A model generated the notes under the pieces. That model saw only the letters and a program-made list of their open reading frames with translations, was not told the DNA's origin and made no database searches. Shown piece after piece: positions 7,158-12,012 of a stretch of DNA of 12,012 nt. The position numbers and the translations under genes were made by a program. Origin of the DNA: Deltaproteobacteria bacterium (lineage in GTDB: Bacteria > Desulfobacterota > Dissulfuribacteria > Dissulfuribacterales > UBA3076); the NCBI GenBank assembly GCA_021159445.1, contig JAGGRV010000272.1:1-12012 (forward strand), in the 5' to 3' direction. The first letter of the stretch is position 1. Every line of letters starts with the position of its first letter.

Positions 7158-8028
7158 ACAACTCGCGCGCGCGCAAATAGAAAATCCGCAACTGGAAGCT
7201 GAAATTCTGCTGGCCCACCTTCTGGGAAAAGAACGGATCCGGTTTCACCTCCATCCTGAATTTCTACTTGAAGACCCTGTAAACGAACAGTATATGGCCC
7301 TTGTTGCGCGAAAGGCCATGCACGAACCCACTGCCTATATTTTGGGGCAGCGGGAATTCTGGTCTCTTCCTTTTCGCGTAACCAGGGATACTCTGATACC
7401 CAGACCTGAGACCGAACTGATTGTGGAGATGGCCCTTGCCCTTGTAAAGCAGGAAAGATGGCACAGGCCCTTTATCCTGGACCTGGGTACTGGTAGCGGC
7501 ATACTGGCAATAACACTTGCTTGCGAAATCCCAGAAGCCGCTTTAGTGGCAACAGACCGGTCATTCCCTGCGCTGATCGTAGCACATCAAAATGCAAAAA
7601 GACACGGAGTAAAATCAAGGATAAGCCTGGTACAGGCAGACTGGATCAAGCCCTTTAAGTCGTGTGAAACCGGCATTTCCCAGCATGAAAAAGGAGTCGC
7701 CGCCGCAAAACAGGGATTTCATCTGGTTGTCAGCAACCCACCTTACGTGGCCAATAAGGACAAGGGGCTCCTGGCAAAAGAAATATTCAAATATGAACCA
7801 AAGGGGTCGCTCTTCAGCGGAAAAGATGGACTTGAGGATATTGAAAAACTTATTAAAGCCGTTCCCCAGGTACTTCGCAAAGAAGCATGGTTTATCTGTG
7901 AAATCGGATGGAATCAGGGAAAACAGGCCATTCAGATGACCAAAGATACCGGTATATATAAATGCGTAGAGATCAAAAAAGATCTGTCAGGCAAAGACAG
8001 AGTCTTAATGGCAAAGAGAAAGTGTTAA
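7123..8028 (+). CDS. prmC: Release factor glutamine N5-methyltransferase
   Basis: Transfers a methyl group from S-adenosylmethionine to the GGQ glutamine of release factors RF1 and RF2, which increases termination efficiency. The 301-residue protein has an N-terminal helical substrate-binding domain (about 1-85), the linker motif TLIPRPETE (90-98), SAM-binding motif I LDLGTGSGILAI (119-130), an acidic end of strand 2 at Asp145, and the catalytic/substrate motif NPPY (205-208). A slightly extended loop (about 178-199) precedes the NPPY strand. The ATG lies inside prfA (35-nt overlap, different frame) with no Shine-Dalgarno, so translation is probably coupled to prfA. A terminator hairpin begins at its stop codon, which makes it the last gene of the unit. 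Confidence 0.97.
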   Translation: MTIAQALFEATKQLARAQIENPQLEAEILLAHLLGKERIRFHLHPEFLLEDPVNEQYMALVARKAMHEPTAYILGQREFWSLPFRVTRDTLIPRPETELIVEMALALVKQERWHRPFILDLGTGSGILAITLACEIPEAALVATDRSFPALIVAHQNAKRHGVKSRISLVQADWIKPFKSCETGISQHEKGVAAAKQGFHLVVSNPPYVANKDKGLLAKEIFKYEPKGSLFSGKDGLEDIEKLIKAVPQVLRKEAWFICEIGWNQGKQAIQMTKDTGIYKCVEIKKDLSGKDRVLMAKRKC

Positions 8029-8055
8029 AAGAGCCAGACTGAATCTGGCTCTTTT
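8027..8055. terminator. Bidirectional intrinsic terminator between prmC and rpsU
   Basis: A perfect 12-bp stem AAAAGAGCCAGA (8027-8038) / TCTGGCTCTTTT (8044-8055) encloses the 5-nt loop CTGAA. A-tracts and T-tracts at the two ends give a T-run on both strands, so it can end prmC transcription on the plus strand and rpsU transcription on the minus strand. It begins within the last bases of the prmC stop codon. Confidence 0.9.
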
Positions 8056-8074
8056 ATACAATTAAATCAGATTA

Positions 8075-8266
8075 TTAGTGACGCCTACGTCTGGCCTTAC
8101 GACGTCTACGTTCAGCCTCCTGCATCTTGCGTCGTTTTTTTATGCTTGGTTTTTCGTAAAAGCGACGATTTTTCAGTTCCCGCTGAAGCCCGTCAAGCTG
8201 CATCTTTTTCTTCAGCACCTTGAGGGCCTTTTCCAGGCTTTCCTGGACTTCTACCACTATCGCCAA
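8075..8266 (-). CDS. rpsU: 30S ribosomal protein S21
   Basis: Small basic protein of the 30S subunit that supports initiation and base-pairing of mRNA with the anti-Shine-Dalgarno region. The 63 residues carry the family core ELKNRRFYEKPSIKKRRK (31-48) and a very arginine-rich tail ending in RRRRH. The start is TTG (8266-8264): it gives MAIVVEVQ, an in-frame TAG lies six codons upstream, and no ATG or GTG fits better. A purine-rich Shine-Dalgarno (AGGAAGGGGGG) sits 6 nt before the TTG. It has its own promoter (8303-8332), lies 84 nt downstream of the sigma-54 regulator gene on the same strand, and ends before the shared terminator. Confidence 0.96.
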   Translation of the reverse strand: MAIVVEVQESLEKALKVLKKKMQLDGLQRELKNRRFYEKPSIKKRRKMQEAERRRRKARRRRH

Positions 8267-8272
8267 GGGTAT

Positions 8273-8282
8273 CCCCCCTTCC
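8273..8282 (-). promoter_or_regulatory. Ribosome binding site deciding the TTG start of rpsU
   Basis: On the minus strand the sequence is GGAAGGGGGG, followed by ATACCC and then TTG. The six-nucleotide spacing is optimal and supports the TTG start. The in-frame TAG immediately upstream overlaps this site, so no longer protein is possible. Confidence 0.75.
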
Positions 8283-8302
8283 TATTTTGGATTAACTAAA
8301 TC

Positions 8303-8332
8303 ACTATATCTTCCTTCAATACAACATGTCAA
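8303..8332 (-). promoter_or_regulatory. Strong sigma-70 promoter for rpsU
   Basis: Minus strand: perfect -35 TTGACA (8332-8327), 18-nt spacer, -10 TATAGT (8308-8303, 5 of 6). Transcription would begin near 8296 and give a leader of about 30 nt. This is the closest match to consensus in the window, as expected for a highly expressed ribosomal protein gene, and it separates rpsU from the regulator gene upstream. Confidence 0.75.
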
Positions 8333-8350
8333 CGTGCACATGACATTTTT

Positions 8351-9826
8351 TCACTTAGCAGATATGTCCTCTGTCTTTATGACCTTTTTGGTACCGCGAT
8401 AATCCTTAGGGTTCAGGCCGTGTTTCTGGAAGAGTTTGTAAAAATCCGCCCTATAGTAGCCCGCAGACTCAGCAGCTTTGCTAACATTCCCTTTTGTAAT
8501 CCTGAAAAGGTCTTCCAGATATTTTTTGATGAACTGGTCTTTGGCCTGTCTTAGGGGAATCTTTTTTTGTGGCAGGCAACTACTGGCCAGGGACGTATTT
8601 GCAAACATTGTGCTGGTTATGGTGTTCCCTGTAGAAACGGCAACAAGATATTCAACCACGTTTTTCAACTCACGGACATTCCCGGGCCAGCTATATGTTC
8701 GAAAACCATCAATGACATCCCCCTCGATTCTCTTGATATTTTTACCCATCTTGGTTTCGTATTGCTTAAAAAAATGTTGCATTAACAGGAGAATATCTTC
8801 TCGCCTTTCCCTCAAAGGAGGAATGTTGATTGGAACTACATGAACTCTGTAATACAGGTCCTCTCTGAAACGACCTTCTTCAACCAGTTTACTGAGGTCT
8901 CTCTGGGTTGCCACTATCAGTCTCACATCTACCTTGTTCACATGGTCGTTCCCCAGGGGTTTTATTTCTCCGGTCTCTATGACCCTCAGTAGCTTGGCCT
9001 GCATGGCCTCACTCATCTCCCCTACTTCATCCAGAAACAGCGTGCCCTTATGGGCCTGTCTAAAGAAGCCTATCTTACTGCTTACAGCACCTGTATAGGC
9101 TCCCTTTACATGTCCAAAAAATTCGTCTTCCAGTAACGTCTCCGGGATGGCTGCACAATTAACAGCCACAAAAGGTTCTTTGCTTCTTGGGCTGTGGAAG
9201 TGTATGGCATTAGCCACCAATTCCTTTCCGGTTCCTGACTCACCGTAGATAGTTATGGTGCTTTCAATAGGGGCAACCTGGACTATCTGCCTGAATACGG
9301 CCCTTATCTGTGGACTGGTGCCAATCATGTCCGCAAACTGGAATTGATCCTCCACTATACGTTCAAGGTCAGCCACCTTTTTCAACAATTCTCTTTTCTC
9401 AATGGCCTTTTCTATTTTTAAGGCCAGGTCATCATGATTTATTGGCTTTTCGACATAGGAGAAGGCCCCGGCCTTTACAGCCTCAACTGCCTTCTCTATA
9501 GTGCCATGGGCAGTGAAAATAATGGTCTGAAGATCAGGATCTATCTTAAGACACTCTTCCATAAGCTCTATTCCGCTTATATTGTTCATTTTTTGATCAG
9601 ACAAGAGAAGGTCAATTTTTCCCTCCTGAACCTTGAATATCTTGAGGGCATCTATAGGATCTGAGGCTGTAATCACATCTTCATAACCAAAGAGCTTGAG
9701 GCGCATCTTTGTCGTTACGAGTATGTTCTCTTCATCATCAACGAGAAGGATCCGTGTTTTTGAAGTAGTATTTTTATCCACTGGTCTGATATTGGAAGTG
9801 TTGGTCATTTCCTTTTCTATTCTCAT
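8351..9826 (-). CDS. glrR: Sigma-54-dependent response regulator, GlrR/QseF type
   Basis: Predicted to be phosphorylated by the adjacent kinase and then activate RNA polymerase containing sigma-54. The 491-residue protein has an intact receiver domain (about 24-145): Asp30/Asp31, phospho-acceptor Asp77, Thr105, Lys127. The AAA+ domain (about 165-400) carries Walker A GESGTGKE (195-202), the sigma-54 contact loop as GAYTGA (242-247; GAFTGA is usual), Walker B LFLDE (263-267) and arginine-finger region FREDLYYR (320-327). A Fis-type helix-turn-helix (about 430-470) ends the protein. Its ITKGNV...AA...AG..R..FYKL pattern is very like enterobacterial GlrR, which supports this subfamily over generic NtrC. 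The receiver is preceded by about 20 extra residues. The start could also be the second Met (codon 7); both have AGGA very close. It is divergent from the kinase gene with 44 bp between starts. Confidence 0.88.
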   Translation of the reverse strand: MRIEKEMTNTSNIRPVDKNTTSKTRILLVDDEENILVTTKMRLKLFGYEDVITASDPIDALKIFKVQEGKIDLLLSDQKMNNISGIELMEECLKIDPDLQTIIFTAHGTIEKAVEAVKAGAFSYVEKPINHDDLALKIEKAIEKRELLKKVADLERIVEDQFQFADMIGTSPQIRAVFRQIVQVAPIESTITIYGESGTGKELVANAIHFHSPRSKEPFVAVNCAAIPETLLEDEFFGHVKGAYTGAVSSKIGFFRQAHKGTLFLDEVGEMSEAMQAKLLRVIETGEIKPLGNDHVNKVDVRLIVATQRDLSKLVEEGRFREDLYYRVHVVPINIPPLRERREDILLLMQHFFKQYETKMGKNIKRIEGDVIDGFRTYSWPGNVRELKNVVEYLVAVSTGNTITSTMFANTSLASSCLPQKKIPLRQAKDQFIKKYLEDLFRITKGNVSKAAESAGYYRADFYKLFQKHGLNPKDYRGTKKVIKTEDISAK

Positions 9827-9870
9827 TTCCTGTTGAGAGAGATGTTTGAGTTATGTTAAAGTCCTAAATA
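9827..9870. promoter_or_regulatory. 44-bp divergent intergenic region between regulator and kinase genes
   Basis: Both divergent promoters must lie here or inside the two coding starts. No convincing -35/-10 pair at proper spacing and no GG-N10-GC sigma-54 core was recognised, so neither promoter is assigned. The short distance implies that the two genes share control DNA. Confidence 0.4.
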
Positions 9871-11382
9871 ATGAAATTATTAAAAAACGGCCTAAGCCTC
9901 TTTAACAAGCTTTTTTTTGGCTACCTGATACTTTCGGCCATTATGATACTGCCTTGCGTGGTATCAATCTATAGCCTATCACAGCTGGAACGTTTTGCGA
10001 CGAGCGTAGCCAAGCACGACTTAGAACTATCTAAAACCATAGAACAACTTAAAGCAATACCACCTTCAATGGAAGCTGAAGGCCGTCGTCTCGTAACCCT
10101 ATACAAAGAGGACGCTTACCAATCTCTTGTGTCACTGATCCAGGACTTTAAAGACAGTTTGATCAGTGTGCAGAGAGACGGTCCCAAAGAAATTAACCCC
10201 ATTGTCCATGACATTGAGCTTAATCTGGATAAACTCGAAAAGCTTGCCAGTATTGCCAATGCAAGCTTACCCAAAAGTAGCCCGCCTGAAATCACACCTA
10301 TTGAGGCCCAGCGAGAAAACGAAGTCAAGGCCATAATCTCCAGCATAATGACAGAGCTTCATGACCTGGAAAAAGGAGCACAAAAGGCGATCAGTCTCAG
10401 ATTTTCCACAATCTCGTCCCTTAGCTCACAGGCAAGGAAAATAACTATATTTGTGTTGGCCGTAGCCTTTATTTTCTTCGTTTTTTTTACCGCATGGTTC
10501 CTGTACAGATATATAAAAAAGCCAATAGATCACCTCCGTCACGGCACTGAAATCGTTGGCCAGGGCTATTTCGACCAACCTATTACTATAGAGTCCAGGG
10601 ACGAACTGGGAAAGCTTGCCGAGGCATTTAATAATATGGCGATAAGGCTCAAGGAGCTGGACAAGCTAAAGTCTGATTTCATAGGAATGGTGAGCCACGG
10701 ACTAAAGACCCCTCTAACTTCCATGATGGAAGCTGCCAAACTCCTTTCTGAGCCCAAAATAGGTAAGTTAAACAAAGATCAGCAAAAATTAGTAATTATA
10801 TTAAATGAGAGCATGAGCCGATTTCATAGCCTGATAGATGATCTTCTGCACCTTTCCAGACTAAAGGCAAGGCTTAAAGCTATTAAAAAGCGCCCTTTGG
10901 ACATCACAAAGTTTTTTTCGGATATCATCCAGACCTTAGAACCCATGGCCCAGGGGAAAAATCTTGACATAGAGCTAGTTCCTGTATCAGGACCGAAAAA
11001 GAATATACCGGTTGACGAAGAAGGGCTATTTGACGCATTTATGAATATTTTACACAATGCCGTGAGGTTTAGTCCAAAAAATGGAAAAATAAAGATCACC
11101 TTGGAATATACCGATGATAATGGTAATGAGTGGTTAAGAATTGGTATTATTGACGCCGGACCAGGAATAGATAAATCTGAAACAGAAAAGATATTCGATA
11201 AATTCTATCAAATCCAAACAATACGGAGAAAAGACGGGTCCGGACTTGGTCTGGCAATTGCCAGAGAAATTATTCTGGCCCATGGAGGCAAGATTTGGGT
11301 AGAAAGTCCACCACCAGAAGATGTCGCAGTTTTACCAGGAAAAGGGGCTGCCTTCTGGTCTGTTTTGCCATATTCTTCTTGA
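9871..11382 (+). CDS. glrK: Sensor histidine kinase, GlrK/QseE type, with altered H-box
   Basis: Predicted inner-membrane sensor kinase for the divergent response regulator. The 503-residue protein has membrane helix 1 (about 12-34), a periplasmic helical region (about 35-189), membrane helix 2 (about 190-213), a HAMP linker (about 211-263) with the GYF...DELGKLAEAFNNM pattern, a HisKA dimerisation domain (about 264-334) with His276, and a HATPase domain (about 375-500) with N-box HNAVRFS (395-401, Asn396), G1 box DAGPGI (428-433) and G2 box GSGLGLAIA (456-464). The H-box reads SHGLKTPLTS: Gly277 (codon GGA) replaces the usual Glu. The topology and the H-box surroundings resemble GlrK. No Shine-Dalgarno is seen before ATG 9871. 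The 3' end overlaps the next gene by 88 nt. The kinase family is certain; the GlrK assignment rests on motifs and neighbours. Confidence 0.9.
   Translation: MKLLKNGLSLFNKLFFGYLILSAIMILPCVVSIYSLSQLERFATSVAKHDLELSKTIEQLKAIPPSMEAEGRRLVTLYKEDAYQSLVSLIQDFKDSLISVQRDGPKEINPIVHDIELNLDKLEKLASIANASLPKSSPPEITPIEAQRENEVKAIISSIMTELHDLEKGAQKAISLRFSTISSLSSQARKITIFVLAVAFIFFVFFTAWFLYRYIKKPIDHLRHGTEIVGQGYFDQPITIESRDELGKLAEAFNNMAIRLKELDKLKSDFIGMVSHGLKTPLTSMMEAAKLLSEPKIGKLNKDQQKLVIILNESMSRFHSLIDDLLHLSRLKARLKAIKKRPLDITKFFSDIIQTLEPMAQGKNLDIELVPVSGPKKNIPVDEEGLFDAFMNILHNAVRFSPKNGKIKITLEYTDDNGNEWLRIGIIDAGPGIDKSETEKIFDKFYQIQTIRRKDGSGLGLAIAREIILAHGGKIWVESPPPEDVAVLPGKGAAFWSVLPYSS
11284..11288 (+). promoter_or_regulatory. 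Ribosome binding site inside the kinase gene, deciding a TTG start
   Basis: GGAGG lies exactly 6 nt before TTG 11295, within the last 100 nt of the kinase gene. It is the best Shine-Dalgarno in this three-gene locus and supports translation of the lipoprotein from TTG even though its signal peptide is encoded inside the kinase gene. Confidence 0.7.
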
Positions 11383-11825
11383 CATTGGTCGTTGGGTGTA
11401 CCACTGGATTCCAGGAAAAGTTCCATATACCTGATCCATGGAAAGAGGCGACCCTACTCTTGAGAGATGGCCGGGTTGATGAGGCCATTTCCAACCTGAA
11501 GCCATTACTCAATGACCCTGATTATGCATGCAGGGCGGCATTTTATCTGTTTGCTTTTGATGGGGCCAAGGATGAATACATTAGGATCATACGCTCTGAA
11601 ACCTGTGAGTATAAAACGCCCGGAGAGGCAAAGTTGGTGAAAAAACTTCTGACCACTGAAGAAAAACTCCTCCAATTGAAATCAGAGTACAACAAGCAGC
11701 AATCAAGTGTAAGTGACCTGCAGAAAGAGACACAAAATCTGGAAAAGGAACTGAGCCGCCTCCGCTTCGAGCTGCAAAAGATGGAAGAGATCCGGCGTGA
11801 AACGGAGAAATGGCGAATGCAGTAA
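11295..11825 (+). CDS. Coiled-coil lipoprotein, QseG-like by position and architecture
   Basis: A 176-residue predicted lipoprotein. The N-terminus is strongly basic (Arg/Lys-rich, residues 3-17), followed by a hydrophobic stretch (19-33) and the lipobox VVGC, so Cys35 would be lipidated after signal peptidase II cleavage. Thr36 at +2 does not match the inner-membrane retention signal, which suggests the outer membrane. A TPR-like helical pair (about 48-75) precedes a long charged coiled coil (about 115-172). The TTG start is chosen for its GGAGG and because no other start precedes the hydrophobic segment. The gene overlaps the kinase by 88 nt in another frame, so the two are probably translated together. 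In enterobacteria a coiled-coil lipoprotein, QseG, is encoded with the QseE/QseF (GlrK/GlrR) pair; equivalence is inferred from context, not sequence identity. Confidence 0.75.
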   Translation: MGRKSTTRRCRSFTRKRGCLLVCFAIFFLTLVVGCTTGFQEKFHIPDPWKEATLLLRDGRVDEAISNLKPLLNDPDYACRAAFYLFAFDGAKDEYIRIIRSETCEYKTPGEAKLVKKLLTTEEKLLQLKSEYNKQQSSVSDLQKETQNLEKELSRLRFELQKMEEIRRETEKWRMQ

Positions 11826-12012
11826 ATTCATGTCACCAATGGTATTTTCAAAGAAAGTACTCCAACTCATAATCACTGAACTGGTTTCAACTTAAATTGA
11901 GCGGTTAGCTTTTAGCGGTTAGCTATTAGCTTAATAATTATCGGTCTGTCGCCCTGATAAGCAGGATGATCGAGAGTTTTTTTAAATATTCCCCTTGACA
12001 GAGTATTTTCTT
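11826..12012. other. Right flank, non-coding in the part visible
   Basis: No gene and no clear terminator after the lipoprotein. It holds a 7-nt repeat array (11900-11930), a T-run (about 11977-11983) without a strong stem, and a perfect TTGACA at 11995-12000. The last could be the -35 box of a promoter whose -10 lies beyond the window. Confidence 0.45.
11900..11930. repeat. 7-nt tandem repeat array (AGCNNTT units)
   Basis: Four consecutive units read AGCGGTT, AGCTTTT, AGCGGTT, AGCTATT, followed by AGC. This can also be described as two copies of a 14-nt unit differing at one base. No inverted partner is present in the remaining 82 nt of the window. The unit size matches the array at 82-165, but the sequence differs. 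Confidence 0.7.

Noticed and set aside
8478..8843. Open frame of 121 codons on the plus strand inside the sigma-54 regulator gene
   Set aside because: Antisense to conserved AAA+ and DNA-binding regions; the translation has no recognisable family.

Overview
The window looks like chromosomal core sequence from a Gram-negative bacterium, most likely a member of the Desulfobacterota (former Deltaproteobacteria). This rests on the rho-rpmE-prfA-prmC gene order, a short (63-residue) very basic ribosomal protein S21, a PBP1A without the long inserted domain of enteric homologues, a tRNA gene with an encoded CCA, and mid-range GC content. The assignment comes from family knowledge, not from a database search.

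Layout. Positions 1-273 are non-coding and carry a 7-nt repeat array arranged as an inverted repeat. A tRNA-Pro(UGG) gene lies on the minus strand at 274-350. A plus-strand pair follows: a bifunctional class A penicillin-binding protein (473-2539) and a PanE-type 2-dehydropantoate 2-reductase (2558-3517). A 662-nt non-coding stretch contains a 156-bp element bounded by inverted repeats, then a promoter-like sequence just before rho (4180-5463). After a second inverted array, this time of 8-nt units, come a good sigma-70-like promoter and rpmE, prfA and prmC (5748-8028). These genes make ribosomal protein L31, release factor 1 and the methyltransferase that modifies release factors. A bidirectional terminator separates prmC from the convergent rpsU (S21), which has its own strong promoter and a TTG start.

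The right third is a signalling locus. A sigma-54 activator/response regulator of the GlrR (QseF) type on the minus strand is divergent from a GlrK (QseE)-type histidine kinase on the plus strand, with only 44 bp between their starts. The kinase gene overlaps by 88 nt a gene for a small coiled-coil lipoprotein that fits the QseG position. The same three components occur in enterobacteria as a co-directional glrK-qseG-glrR set; here the regulator is flipped. The kinase H-box reads S-H-G-L-K-T, so the acidic residue that normally follows the phospho-accepting histidine is missing.

No CRISPR array, prophage, toxin-antitoxin pair or intact transposase is visible. The most unexplained material is between genes: two short-unit (7-8 nt) repeat arrays paired with inverted partners downstream, a third array with no visible partner, and the 156-bp inverted-repeat element upstream of rho. 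Unlike the genes, these have no obvious function.
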